A stretch of DNA of 64,000 bases from Tyto alba (GCF_018691265.1 NW_024881330.1:20294886-20358885); one strand, 5' to 3'; shown: positions 13,025 to 25,800, numbered from the stretch's first letter. Made by a program: numbers and translations. Notes: a model not told the origin generated them from the sequence alone.

Positions 13025-14012
13025 CTTGGTTCTCCATAGTAAGGCAACCTTTAGTGCAGTGTGCTGGTAGGAGATGCTCTGGCTGCTGCATAGCTCTGCC
13101 GCATCGCCCCACTGTGGCACCTGACCATTATGTGCTGCCCTTGAATCATCAGTTTGGGGCCTGGGGTCAGGGGTCTGGCTTTGAGGGGCAGGTGCTGTGG
13201 CAGGGAACTAAGCTGGAGACGAATGCTGGGAATGTTTGTCTGATAACTCTGTGCGCTTCTTGAAGGTGCTTGTGGCTGTTACCCATCAGGAAGAGAGTGA
13301 TAGGTAAGGAAGGAGAAGTCACTTCAAGCCAATGGGAAAGGGCTGAGCAATAGCAACAAAATGAGCCTACACTTCTGTGAAGTCTGTTCTCGTCTGAAAA
13401 ACATCAGTTGTAAGTTTACAATATCATTTTTCCATGTTTGCATGTGAATAAGACTGTTGCTTAAATACTCTGCAGAAAGTGAATGAGGCATTTGTGTAAA
13501 CAACAGTATTTTAAAATATGAACTAAAAATCCAGGAAGTCTTTGTACACCCACTTCAGCTATTCCTCTTTTAGTTGCTCTGAGGGCCTTTCATAAAGTTC
13601 TTTTTTCACTTTTAAAAAAAGCATGCATTGTTACCATGTTTGTGCTCTGGTATTTTTGCTTTGCCTCATAGGGAATAGCTGTTTTTACGCTAACCGTTCA
13701 GCTCCACGTCTGATCCTACAGTTTTCTTCCTGACTGAAGCTCTCTGATCTTATATGAGCAAATATTTTGCAATTACATTTCACAATAATTGCAAAGACAG
13801 TGTAATAAACCACAGTAGAACTAGTTCTGGTATAGGTGGAGAATTATGAGAAATGCTATATGAAAGCATGAAAGCAAGCTAGAAGTTTGTTTTCAGAAGC
13901 AGAAAAACAGTGTGCAAAGATGGGCTGAACAGTACAGAGGTGGAAGGATATTCTGATTTTGCTAAAAGTAACGGTAGCGTTGATGGTTTCCTCTTTGCTT
14001 TGTATTATTTCC

Positions 14013-14040
14013 TTTTTTTTTTTTTTTTTTTTTTTTTTTT
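14013..14040. repeat. Poly(T) tract, 28 bases
   Basis: An uninterrupted T28 run followed by a short (TA)n. No retroposon body is recognised on either side. Confidence 0.85.
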
Positions 14041-15141
14041 CTATATATATAATGGACATAAAGACATTTTAAAGCAAGATGAAACTTTCTTATTTCTCTA
14101 TATTATTGTAGGGGATATTTCTTATTGGTTCAAATGCAATGGTTTCTTTCCAGATGCAAGATGAAAAGCCTCCACCCCCGGTTTTAAGTAGGAATAACTT
14201 CCTCAGGGGCAGGTCAGATGCCTTAGCTATATATTCAAGGCAGTTCTTTTAGAATGAAATTGTAGTTGTGATACAGGTGGCAATTGCATGAGCACTGACA
14301 GTGCTTGCACTAAGTATTCTTACAAGTAGGTTTCCTTGTTGGTGAAAACCTTGCAGGTTGTTTTTTAAAGTGCTGTGCTGTTGCTATTTAGAAGACTACT
14401 TACTTCTAGAGCAGGAACTCTGATCCAAATTCCTCTGAATTTCAGGAATATTCCAATCCTGTTTCTAATCTGTGCATTTTTAATTTGTCTCTTAGAAATA
14501 CCAAAGGCGTTATTTAAGTATAAAATAGTTTCTTAAATAGTTACTACAATCTTTTTCTGAGGAAGTTGCCGCTGAGAAATTTTCTACATATAATGAGGGC
14601 TGCCTATGTAGCCCATGCAGACTTGCAAATTGGAAGAAGTGTTTTGCATGTGATAACTATGCAGTAGTACAGAAGACATTCTGGAATAGTTCAGCCACCA
14701 TCCCTCACTGTTTTATAATTAGTTACCTTAGTTTAGATGCCAAACATAGAAAATTATTATGCTTCTTAACTGCCGTTTCCCATTACGATTTGGCAGCCTT
14801 AATTTCATTATATGCTGTAACAAATCTCTCTGGAAATTCTGCTAAAGAAACACAATTTTCTTAGAAAAGTAGCTAAAGCATGTGAGGGTTAAACATAACT
14901 TTTTCCCGTAAGTGTCATTCGCCTGACTTAGAATTCTTCAATAGTTACTGAGCACTGCAGAACTGAAAGTATCTTTAATTTCAGTGCTTTGTATATTTAC
15001 AGAGGGATTACAACAAACTTCTACACTTTATCTACATTTTAATAGGTCAGTGTGAACATATGAAGTGTATTAAGGTGGACTGCCTTACTTATTAAACTTA
15101 CGTGAATTCATCAAAAGCCCTTAGCAGTTGTATGCAATAGG

Positions 15142-15182
15142 GGCTGGAAAGCCATGCATGATTTGAGGTCATGCATCCAGCC
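15142..15182 (+). other. Stem-loop just upstream of the ANGPT1 leader
   Basis: GGCTGG (15142-15147) and ATGCATGA (15154-15161) pair exactly with TCATGCAT (15169-15176) and CCAGCC (15177-15182). A 6-base bulge lies on the left side and a 7-base loop at the tip. It lies about 480 bases upstream of the start codon. It could be a regulatory dyad or chance; it holds two ATGCAT palindromes. Confidence 0.5.
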
Positions 15183-15386
15183 AGTTTGTAAGATGATCCC
15201 TCTGTACCGAGCCATCAGCCATCCTTAGCATAGGGGCGCACTCATACACGCATTCCTGTCAAGTCATCTTGTGAAAGGCTGCTTGCTTCCAGCTTGGCTT
15301 GAAAGTGCAACCTTAATAAAACTCACTGAAGTCTGAGAGAAAATAGCAGTTCTGCAGCAGATAGTGTAGGGGAAAGAGACTGGGAT
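15183..15386 (+). promoter_or_regulatory. Probable ANGPT1 proximal promoter / TSS zone
   Basis: Inferred from its position directly upstream of the leader. There is no CpG island. TTAATAAAA near 15312 could act as a weak TATA-like element, which would put a start near 15340, but the true start cannot be read from sequence. An ETS-type GGAA core lies further down in the leader at about 15489. Confidence 0.35.
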
Positions 15387-15488
15387 ATGCATATGCAGCT
15401 GACTAAAGCAGGCTACATGCTGGACTGTAACAGAGAGGAAACAATAAATCTTAACTACTATGCAATAAATATTCCAAATTTTAACTAA
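15387..15488 (+). other. Upstream ORF (33 codons) in the ANGPT1 leader
   Basis: ATG at 15387 is followed in frame by ATGs at 15393 and 15417, and the frame stays open to TAA at 15486-15488. A second mini-ORF (ATG CAA TAA) lies at 15460-15468 in another frame. Both end before the main start at 15659, so they would act as translation-damping uORFs if the transcript includes them. Peptide function is not suggested. Confidence 0.45.
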
Positions 15489-15658
15489 GGAAGCTATCCT
15501 CAGAGTGAAATTAAAAAAGTAACGGTTTATCCAAGCTTGATTACTAAAGTGCGCTTCTCCAGTCCTTTTCCCAAAGACTTTAAGGGAAATTAAGAACAAA
15601 TTTAAAGAAAGAGGAAGAAAAAGTTTGTCTTAAAGTAGGAAAGGAAAGCAATAATAAC
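15387..15658 (+). other. ANGPT1: ANGPT1 5' untranslated leader
   Basis: The stretch CAGCTGACT...GCAGGCT..CATGCTG, followed by AGAGAGGAAACAATAAATC and CTACTATGCAATAAATAT, agrees closely with the human ANGPT1 mRNA leader as I remember it; this is recall, not an alignment. It runs directly into the start codon. The start has A at -3 (good Kozak context) and T at +4. The exact 5' end is not known and the leader may begin upstream of 15387. Several upstream ATGs are present, described separately. Confidence 0.65.
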
Positions 15659-15955
15659 ATGTCAGTTTTCCTTTCCTTTGCTTTCCTGGCAGCGGTTCTT
15701 GCTCATATAGGCTGTAATAACCAGCGTCGGGGTCCAGAAGCCAGTGGGAGAAGATTTAACCGGATTCAGCATGGGCAATGCACCTATACTTTCATTCTGC
15801 CAGAACAGGACGGGAACTGTCGTGAAAGCACGACAGACCAGTACAACACAAATGCTCTTCAGAGAGATGCTCCTCACGTGGAACAGGATTTCTCTTCCCA
15901 GAAACTGCAACATCTGGAACATGTGATGGAAAATTACACTCAGTGGCTGCAAAAA
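15659..15955 (+). CDS. ANGPT1: Angiopoietin-1, first coding exon (partial)
   Basis: Encodes the N-terminal 99 residues of angiopoietin-1, the secreted agonist ligand of the endothelial receptor tyrosine kinase TEK/TIE2, which stabilises vessels. Residues 1 to about 15-19 form a hydrophobic signal peptide (MSVFLSFAFLAAVLA). The N-terminal superclustering region follows, with Cys41 and Cys54, the cysteines known to drive higher-order multimers in the mammalian protein. The segment GNCRESTTDQYNTNALQRDA is essentially as in mammals. Residues from about 80 begin the coiled coil, and Asn92 sits in an N-Y-T glycosylation sequon. The full protein is about 498 residues, so the rest of the coiled coil and the C-terminal fibrinogen-like domain lie in exons beyond the window. 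The exon ends after Lys99 in phase 0 at a GTAAGT donor. The reading frame past it to 15988 is intronic. Family assignment is very secure: paralogues ANGPT2 and ANGPT4 differ clearly here. No break or missing key residue is seen. Confidence 0.97.
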
Positions 15956-15961
15956 GTAAGT
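15953..15961 (+). other. Splice donor of ANGPT1 exon 1
   Basis: AAA|GTAAGT matches the U1 consensus very well and sits exactly where homology to the ANGPT1 protein stops (after ...TQWLQK). The intron is phase 0. Confidence 0.93.
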
Positions 15962-18900
15962 GTTTCTTTTTTTAATTTCTCACAATAATGAATTTTTTTG
16001 CTGATGCTTATGCTGTTCAAAGTTTTCATTAGTTTCTGTGAGAACTGAGGTAGTAAGGATTGATCTAGTCCATGGCTGTGTAGGGGAGAAATGTTTCAGC
16101 CAGAGTGCACCCTTCTTAGTGACATTGCTCTTGGGTGAAGAATTTTCTTCACATTACTGAAAGAAGCAACTTCTTAAAGCTTTATCTCAAGAGACCAAGG
16201 ATGTTTGTGAGCCAGAGAACACAATCCTCCAGAGACTCTAATGACAGAACTTACTAAGTATTCCTATAAACTCTACTTATAGTTCACAGCGTCAGATCAG
16301 ATGCCATGCAGGATACCTGCTATTCTGACAGCAAAAGGGAGCATTTTAAAAAATCAGCATTTAAAGACACTGGGTTAAGAATATCATTGTTCCTCCATAA
16401 ATAGATCCTGTAATACTATTCTGCCCAGCTAATTGCTGGAAAGAAAGAAGAAAGCAAATAGGCATTCACATCCTTAAAACACTGCAGTAAAATTTTTTAA
16501 CTGTGTAGATTACACTGGACTTGGAACAGCCTGTTTTAATTTGTGTGTGTATATGTGCATTCTTTCATGGAAAGGGAAAAATTAGTTTGAAGGTGTTGCA
16601 GTAACTTAGCAGAAGTAATTATTTTTAAGAAATTGTGCAATAGCTCTGAACTTCTAATGAACTTTTCAGTATTTTATGTGTGAGCTGAAGTTTGGGCTTG
16701 AAAGTACTTAAATACATGAATAATTTCACTCATATGAGCAGTCCCATTCACTTTAAAAGGGTTACTCACTTGTGTAAAATTACATACCTTGCAGGATCCT
16801 GTCCATACCTTGATAATGAAAATACCTTGGGATAGAAGACCGGTAAAAATAAATAAACAAATAGTCTTTTTATATAATTACTTGTAATATTCCCATTCTC
16901 ACACTGGCATTTTGACCTGGCAAAACTTAGAAAATTGAGCAACTGAGTGGTGCAACCAGTCATGTAAGATGGCACAAGAAAACTGCTGTATGTACCCATT
17001 TGAGTTACATGATTTAACTCTAACACAAGTTCATACTAAGAATGAAGATAAGTAAAAATCTAGGGAAGACTCTACTAGTTGAGCTAAAACTTTATATTAG
17101 CATAGTTACTGTTACCTATCTCATTTGCAAGTTTTGTTTCATCCAGACAGGATAAAAGACAGAAATATGTTAAACAGCATATACAACCATCCCCCTAAAC
17201 CTACTAAAATCTTTAGAGATGATTTCCTGATCTCTTGGTAAATTAATTGTGCTCTTTGCATATCTAGCTCTAGCAAGAGAGAAAGGACTCTGTCCAGTAA
17301 ACCTGTGACTATGAAACAAAATATAACCAAGCATTTATTTTTTAGACTACTTTCCTCATTTTTTAATATCTTGGTCTGCTTTGGGGAATATAAAGCTGGA
17401 AATGAGGGAATGTCTTTTGTAGAGGAAAGCATTTCTTAGGAAATTATTTTACTGTACCTTGTGAGGCTGAGGCAAACACTAAAAAGAGGAAAGTTGTTAT
17501 CGGTGTTTATGCACACATGATTTTACTTCAGCAAATTGCCTGCTGAATCATGCTTATAAGACTTTACTTATTCTGTGTTTGTCCACTAGAGACTGAACTA
17601 AGATCACTGTTTCACTGTGAACTGAACATGAAGAAATATGAGTCTCTGGAGTGTGAATGTCTGAGTTAGGGTTAGTCCTCTCACACTTTGGAGGGAAGTG
17701 ATTAAACAGGTAGGAAGCCCATTGAAAGGGGTTTATTTTTGAGGACTGTTTTCTTCTGCAGTGATTGTAAAACTGGCTATGGGCAGATCCATCCCCCTTC
17801 TCCTTTCCTTCCCAGCCCCCAACCCTCAACTCCCAGGGGTTTACATAAAACTGGGATTGTGCACGTATCTCCATGTGTCAGTTTTCCCTGGAATGAAAGG
17901 ACCCATTTCTCTGTGTGATGGAGTATGGCTCATTCTAGACAAATGAAGCTGATGCAGCTCCATTATAGCATCTCTGAATACTGAATTTGCTTTGTTGCTG
18001 TTGCCATTACAAAGTGTCTCAGCCATAACTCATTTCCTTTCAAAACAAGCATAATGCTTAAGTGCAATGAATATATTACGTAGATATCTTGCATCTCATT
18101 TTTATACTCTGCATTTATTTTTCCCTCTAGATTTTTAGTATCAGATATAACTGCTGCTAAACTAAACAGCATTTTACAATGCACCTGCTGTGAACAAAAT
18201 GAAGAATAATTAATGGTTATAGGTCTGTGACTGAAAGTGAATAGTTATAGTAAGAAATAATGCTTAAGAATTTGAGTTATATTCTGACTTTACATAAAGG
18301 AAATACGTTTATTACTTCAGGTAATACATCTAACTTTAATTAAAATTGTACATAGGCAATGTTTGACAGGGTGAATTATTTTCTCAGCACAAATACTAGC
18401 CTGCAATATTGAAAGAATATTTATTAAGAAGGGTTGTAAGAGTTATGTTTTGCTTAACTCTGTAGTAATTTAATTTAAAAATGTTTTTCCTTGATATCTA
18501 AACGATCAGATTTCTAGAAGCAAAGCAAGTAGTATTTTTTTTTAAAAAGACAATATTTTTATGCTTAAAACTGTAAGTACTTCTTTGATGACCTAAAAGC
18601 TTGGCTGTAGATAATAATGCACTTGCTTGGGGAGCCAATTACAGGCAATTAAGTCCCAGCCTTGTCCATTAGCATTTGCATATCTATAGTCAGCATAACT
18701 GGGATTGGTTGTCAAACCAGGAACATGGCAAAAAGCTCTGCGCAGAAACTACTCTGAGGAAGATGACTTAGTAAACATTTTTAGAGATTTTCCTAGAACT
18801 GTTTATTTTAATACCGGATAACTTTCCCCATTGTTTAAGCCTGGGTTTCATTTCTGCAATATGTTTATACTAATAGTTCAAAACAAACAGTTCATCACAT

Positions 18901-19312
18901 TTTCTTTCTTGCAGTAACTAACTGGCACATGTGATACTGTTTGGGATTTAATTGCAGTGCCTAAGTATTGCCAAAGAGGAGTTACATGAAATGTTATCAT
19001 CATGTCTTTCTTGGGAACTTTCTGTTAGTCAGCTTGGTATTGATGGACTCAGTATACATTCAGGATAGCTATACAGATGAGTTTTTCATATACTTATCCC
19101 TCAGTCCAAATAGTACTAACAATTTTATTGCAGTAATAAGTGAGTTTTACATGATCCATTCTTTCTTTTTTTTTTCTCATCATTACCTATGCAGAATATG
19201 ATAAAAGTTTAAAACAAATGCTTAATGATAGTATACTATAAAAGGCTAAAACAGAGGTACAAGTTTGAGTTGTAAGTGAACCACAATAACTCTGGTCAGC
19301 CAGTATCCAAAC

Positions 19313-19330
19313 TTTTTTTTTTTTTTTTTT
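19313..19330. repeat. Poly(T) tract, 18 bases
   Basis: An uninterrupted T18 run in intron 1, with no adjacent retroposon recognised. Confidence 0.8.
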
Positions 19331-21251
19331 CTCTGCAAATACTGATGGCACCACTACACTTAAACCAAATAAAGAAGCTTCAGTTCACTTCTCTTTCCCT
19401 TCAAAGAGCCTGTGCTGTCACCAGCTATAACAGAAGTATAAAATGATGAGCTGGATTCAATCATTGAAGAAATAAATTATGAGTAATTTTTCTGGGGTAT
19501 CTGTAGTCATTTGATAGTCTACATTAAAGTTTATTCTTACCATGGTTTTGATAAATTATTTGTCTATGGCATTCTTTGTGCTTTCTGTTGACTTCCTTAT
19601 TTTGCAGAAGTAACATTGCAAGTGCTCACTTGCATTTTAAAAATGTAAGGAAAGTAGGTTTTGAGGGGGACCTGTTATTGTATAGAAGAAACTGGCTTTT
19701 GGAAAGACAGATGTCTGTCACTGTGTTCTGTGGCGCTCCATTGAAAGTCTGCCCCTCTTTACTGTCTTTATCAGCAGTGCCTAGCACTGCAATGAAATAG
19801 TAATAATATTCATATGTATGTGGAGTGGCTGGATTTTGCCTTGGATTTTATATGGTTTGCTGAAGATATGAAAATTCCTTACATGTAACTCTTTCTGTGA
19901 AACTGTGGAAAAGTGTTGACAGAGCCTGCCCTGAATAGGGCACATCTAAAGAGCTATCATAATATCCTATGAGGCAAATTTATATTAATATAAAGATGGA
20001 GGTGGCCATAGTGTGTGTAAAATTTTGTCACATTAAGAAACCAATTTTCCCTAGTTGAACTATTACAAGGATAGTAAAAGTTCCATTTTATTTATGGTTA
20101 TGTCTCACTGGGCATTTTGTAATGTAACATGTGAACTTAAAGTCCACGTAATATTTGGATATTCTGTACAACCAGGAGATCAGTAATGAACTCATGTTAA
20201 TTTTTACAAATAAAAGCAGGTTGTTGGATTTGGAATCTGCCATTCTGCTTGTATAAACATTACTAACAGGTCTGTGTAAGGGATGGCTTTCCAGTAAATC
20301 TTTCATTTTTCAAGGTGGACAAAGGCTAAAAAGAAGCAGTGAGAAAGCTTCATCCAAAACTGGCCGCTAGACTTCTGTTTGGCATCCAGCTTGAACCTGG
20401 ATTTCTTGTCTAGACCAAGGGGCTATTTACTGTTCTAGATGCTCCTTTTTTGCTTTGCAGTCAGTGAATTCTCATATCCAAAGCAGAGCCTCATTCCAAT
20501 GATATTTGAAGTGCAGCTCCCACAAACAAGCTGAGAATCAAATGGTGGGATTCAAATTAGGGAGATTACTTATATAGTATGTACTACGTAATAGGTAAGT
20601 ATATATAAAAGTCAAATCCAAGGAGCAAAGATAAGTTCATGGAAACAAATTTGTTCTAAGAAAATTCACATTTGAATGTAAAACCAAAAATATTTATTTA
20701 CCTCCAAAAAACTGCTTGGCCAATAATATGCCTGCATTTCAAAACTTTATTCATCAAATTACTGAAGTCCTTGGGATATTCTGAGGTACTCACAAGAAAG
20801 AGGCAAGTCTTCAAATGTGGATATGCCTGAAAGCTTTACATTATTGGGGGATAACCTATTTGGCAATGTTTTTTTTAAGAAGCAGAAGAATCAGAGAAGT
20901 AGAATGAAGAGTAGCCACATTTGGTAGGAAATGACTTAAAAAAAATATTTCCCATGCTTGGACAGAAGGATTTATCATAATGTGCAGTAGAACCTGAATG
21001 TGTTTATTTTCAGTGATGACAGCTGTAATTAGGAACTTTCTGGTAACAATAAAATATTACATTTATTAGTCATCAGAACTGTCCAACGGGGATGCCCAGT
21101 GGGAGATCTCATTTGGAGCACTGAGAGCTTTTATAAATGAAACTGATATAAAGTAAATGGCGTGTCATTTTGAGGGTGCTGAGAACTCATCGTTCCCATT
21201 CCCTTCTGTGGTTTGGAAGCAAACTCTACTTCACAGTGCTGGGTGCCTTGG

Positions 21252-21269
21252 AAAAAAAAAAAAAAAAAA
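21252..21269. repeat. Poly(A) tract, 18 bases
   Basis: An uninterrupted A18 run. The sequence just upstream (21155-21250) is not recognisable as a processed pseudogene. Confidence 0.8.
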
Positions 21270-22689
21270 GGACAGCCTATGTGGGAAAATGATAAAGCTG
21301 GGTATTTTAGGCCTGCATCATCCCACCCAAATTTCTGGCCAAAACCCAGAGATACCCAAGATAGGTTTTTCTTTGCTGTGGGGAATCTCTTAGTGCTGTG
21401 TCAAGAGACAGTAGCAAGCCCAGAGGAAGAGCAAGCTATTTGAACTGTCCTGTGGAAGTCCCTGCTTCTCTTCATTTACTCCAGGGAAATCCCAAGCAGC
21501 TCACTTCCTGATTTAAATGACTCACATAAGTGCAATGGATTTAAGCTTTACTTATGTCCATGGCTGTAGCATAGAATTCCCTTGTGACTCCAAGAAAATC
21601 ATAAACTTTAAGTATTCCTGTTGCCCTTTTCTAACAGAGATATAGTGCTACTACTCAATTTCACAAGGCTGTTGGGAGGCTTAATATGTTATTTTCTGTG
21701 TTTCTTTTGGAGTCTTTCTGGTGGAAGGTATTTTGTGCTGTTAACAGTTTATGTATGTTAATCATACTTTCAATGTTTACAGAAAAAGATGTGAGATTAA
21801 AAAATCTTTCAGAAGGAAATTGGTTTTAAAATTATTAACTAAAATAATGTATAAAAACCAAGCAGATAAATACAATGAATATGAATCTATAATGCTAAGC
21901 ATGTCTTGCGGGTTGCAGGTGAGTAAATAGATTATATTTGTCCTGCTAACAGTGAGAATGGTCCTCATTCTTGCAGCATTCTTAAATCCTGTCAAGCAGC
22001 TGCTGTTCCAACCTGTATTCATCTAAGATGAATAAGATTGTAGCTTAGTCTTGTATGGATTTTCAGGAAGACTAGTGAGGAACAGCTAGTTCTTCAGAGC
22101 TTTTGTTACCAGCAATTTTTAATAATCTTGTCATTATCAATATAATTTATTGCAAGCATATCCTGAAAGGTGAAGCTACTTAACAACCTGCTCATATTCA
22201 TCTCATTTTACGGTCCAGCTTAGTTCAGTCCTCTTCTATGTATTTGCAATAAGATGCAAACAAAGAAGAGCAAGTAGATGGCAGATCTTCTAGAACCAGT
22301 ATCACATTTTTAGCTGTGCTGCAAACCTCATCTTCAGCACCAGCAGCTCAAATGCCTTGCATAAACAGCCCTGGTGTAAAAGTCTTCCCAGTAGCATAAG
22401 GATTTCCTCTCTTGTTAAAGGGTTGAAGTTTGATTAGGAAAAGGAAATTGAAATAGTTTCATATTTCATAGGAAGGGTTCTTTTCCTTATGAAACAAGCT
22501 GTACTTTAGCAGAAGATTACTCTTGTGTAACCACATGTGCAAATTTTAGATGGTGTTATGAAACACCAGGGTGATGAATATTCACTTGGAAGGGCAACTT
22601 TGAAATGCCATAAATTGTTGCACATTATTTGCACTACATTCTCATTAATGTTCCTGCACAAAGATCAAGCTTAGCTTTTTGTTACCTTA

Positions 22690-22830
22690 GTTAGGAATTG
22701 GGTTAATCTAAAGCAGTGTAAATCACTCCTAAACTGGGATAAGAAGTCTATCCAGGGGCTTACACCAGTTTAACTACCCCTGTTTAAAAGTAATGCAAGT
22801 CAAACTAGTGCAACTTCCTTGTCTAAACAA
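22690..22830. repeat. Possible ancient DNA-transposon (MITE-like) relic
   Basis: The phrases CTTACACCAGTTTAACTA and AGTGCAACTTCCTTGTCTAAACAAG resemble the short interspersed sequences, common in reptile genomes, that read 'TTACACCAGTTTAACT ... TTGTGTAGACAAG'. The match is from memory and the family name is not known to me. Confidence 0.35.
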
Positions 22831-25800
22831 GATCTAACAGTGAGGCTGTGTTCAGCGTTGAACAAGTATATGAGTACAGACAGGCATAGGGTCAGCTGGA
22901 AAGATGCTTAAGTTGCACTATTCTATATTTCTAAAACTTAGTTACTTTCAGCATTAAAATAAACAAGCCAATCAGCCAAACAAAAAAAAAAGGTTTAAGA
23001 TCATTTGATAATCCTCTGAGGAAGTTGTATAGAAAATCAGTATTCTAGGCTATGGAGTTACATGATTGAAAGAAATTTCCTACTTCTTACTCCCTTGACT
23101 AGCTTCTAGGAGCAGAAATTAAAAAAAAAAAATCATTAAGAAAAGGATAATAGTTAGAGAACTATGCTAGTGATAGCTGTGCCTTTAGCAAAGGTACTTT
23201 AAATGTCTGTTATATGGTAGTACGTGGTCAATCATATGATCTGTGTTACTACTCCTGTCTTACAAGAGAAAGAAATAGGCTGAAAGTGCAGATATGATCT
23301 TGCAGTTGGAAAATATGGGTTGAAGAGCCATGAGTAAAAAAGTGGCTGATCAAAAATTCTGTAAGAAGTCTGGAGAATTCCTTTCCCTTGGAAACCTTGC
23401 GCACACATATGCATACACATACATACATATATGCATTTAGATTTTTGGAGTGTTTGGTGTTAAGGTACATGGAAATCTGCTTATAAGTGTTGTGTATTAA
23501 ATCCATTCTTATGTTTTATACCTACTTACCTTGCCTGCTGTTAATCTGTTCTTCTGGAATTGACCTATTGGCTCAAAAAAAAAATAGAAGAGTTGGTAGC
23601 AAGATGAAACCTTGTGTATTGTACGTGCATTAATTCTGTGTGAACGAGTCCCTATACTGGGTTGCTGATAAATTATAAGTATGCTTTTGCTTTTGTCCTT
23701 TCCAGAATGTATTTGAAGCAAGAATTTTCGTATATTCTGGAAAAAATATTGGACCTTTGTACTCCCCTTCCCAGACTTGTTTTTATCCTTACATGTGCAT
23801 ATGTTGCAAGACAAACCTGACTGTGCTTTGTGCATGCATGACATCTGCTTCTTAAATAGGATTTGTCATAACTTTACAGTTATAATTTTTCATCAGGTCT
23901 TCTGGGAATTTTTATTTGTTGGAGTAAATTCTTGCCATTTGTCATGTTTTGTCTAGTTGTCTTGTTGCAAGTAATATACCAGGCGTTCCTTCTGCAATAG
24001 GAATGTATGGGAACAACCAAAATCCACTTGTTCCAGTTAGCAGAATTCCCTTCTGACTCTGTTGTGCCCGAGGATTTGGGTCCTGGCACTCTTTTTCTCC
24101 CTCCGTACGAAGTAGGCAAATAGGCTTGAGAGATTACCCTAGAGATAGGATAAGCTCTGAGCATCCCTGCCAGGAAATTAAGGAAAGACTGGAGAACTGT
24201 GGGAGAAGACTGGGAGTATGAGCAGATGACCTTAGAAGGTAATTTGTCTCTTTGTGACAACATGACTTCTTTTGCACTAGAGCATAGATGATCAGATTGG
24301 TGCTAATCAATTTTGAATCTGAAAACTATTTCTGCTGCAGGCTGATATGCCATTTATAGACTGATCTTGCCTTCTTTCACATCTAAACTTCCTTTAAAGG
24401 CTTTCTGTGTGCAAGAGGATTTTCTTGAAAGATACTATCTATGTTACAAAACTTCTGTTTTAGGGATAACACTGTTGATCAGGCTAGGCTTTTAGTTTCC
24501 TCATCCATGATCTGCATCAGCCTAAACCTAAAGAGGGAACTTGCAAGGTTTCAAAGAGAAAAGCACTGGTGTTGTTTGAGTGCTCCTGCCCACTATTTTA
24601 AATGTTACAGCAAGCTTTCAGTCATTTTCCTCATCCCTCCAGAGCCTTTGAAGGCTCTCCAGCCTAAAAATCTAATATTTTCTATGAAAAACCTGTGTAT
24701 AAACGACTTGATATTTCTGAAAGCTCACAGAAATGCTTTACATACAACCTCATTCTCTGAAGTCTCCTCCAACACCAAAGGACTCAATGAAGACTGCTAC
24801 AGCCTTGGAAAACCAGGTGTTCCTATGTAGACAGTAGTTGAAATGAGGATTTAGGGTCACTGCCATTATCATTTAAGTATTAAGTATATGTATTTGTGTC
24901 ATAGTTAAATGTTCACCCTCTACAGTCTTAACTCATCGGGAAATTCCTGTGGCCTTCTAGGCCACATCAGCAAGTCAACGCAGTAACAGGCAGCTGCCGA
25001 ACCATGATGCCTTTGGTGCTGTGCCTGGAATTTTGACAATCTGCTTAGAGGGAGACTTGCTCAAAGAGATGACCTAATCTCTTCCTGAATGAACTATTCC
25101 CCTTTGTTCCTTGGCTAAAACTTCATACTTCACTCTGTGTGACTTACCATAGTAGAGATAAATGGTCAAGGGCCACCTATCTTTCCTGCGTCACTTCTAT
25201 CCTGTTAATGGGAAAGGCCATCAATGCTTTGCTACAAAGTTTTTCTGTGTTACTATTTTTGTGCAGAGGAGATATGGACTGCAAAATTCTTTATCACTTT
25301 AGCCTGTTAACTACAGAGGCGATGATTAAGGTTGTTTCTCTTCGCATTTTTCTTGAATGATCCAGTTTGATCTCTTGGCTTTTGCAAGAATTCTGGTTGA
25401 TGCAATAAATATCCTTTTGTATATTTCTCTGACACAGTTTACTTCCATGACATCGTACAGCTCAACCGTTATGGCTTCTGCCTTCATGTCAGCTGTTAAT
25501 TATTTGTACCTGTTATAATACCAGAGTTATGCAGCGAAGCGTAAGCAAGATAACTATTTGCAGAGGCACACAAGGCAAGAGGAGTTTGCCAAGTACCAAA
25601 GGGTTATCGTTAAAGGTGAATGATGATTACAGCAGAATAAATTCAATAACTGTTGGTAAAAGATAAATTTTTATAGTTTAATCTGCTAGATGAGCCATTG
25701 TGCCAGTCACTGTACAAAGATATAATACATAGCTCTGTCTGCAACTGAGAACTATCCTGCTGAATGAGTGATTTCAGATCCTCATTAGCTGAGTTTTACT

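Larger units (their letters stand above)
1110..15140. other. Intergenic / distal upstream region of ANGPT1
   Basis: About 14 kb without a gene I can support. Open frames are short, not recognisable, and lack codon structure. It contains T-rich tracts, small 20-bp duplications at 3484-3523 and 10371-10410, and old MIR-like traces. A GC-richer stretch at about 12500-13270 has a G-run but no recognised gene. In vertebrates the gene upstream of ANGPT1 is usually RSPO2; none of it is seen here. Confidence 0.6.

Noticed and set aside
13856..14164. Frames with long Lys or Phe runs
   Set aside because: They are produced by translating the T28 tract.
15662..15952. Antisense 96-codon frame opposite ANGPT1 exon 1
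   Set aside because: It is a shadow of the real exon on the other strand and has no recognisable protein features.
15956..15988. Extension of the ANGPT1 frame past residue 99
   Set aside because: A strong GTAAGT donor sits exactly at the end of protein homology; the extra ten residues are intron.
23255..23330. Possible further MIR-like fragment (GAAATAGGCTGAAAGTGCAG)
   Set aside because: Only one short block matches; not enough collinear support.
23880..24263. 127-codon minus-strand frame in intron 1
   Set aside because: No recognisable family or signal; treated as a chance frame.
24441..24830. 129-codon + strand frame in intron 1
   Set aside because: No recognisable domain, composition like the surrounding DNA, and no exon-like boundaries.
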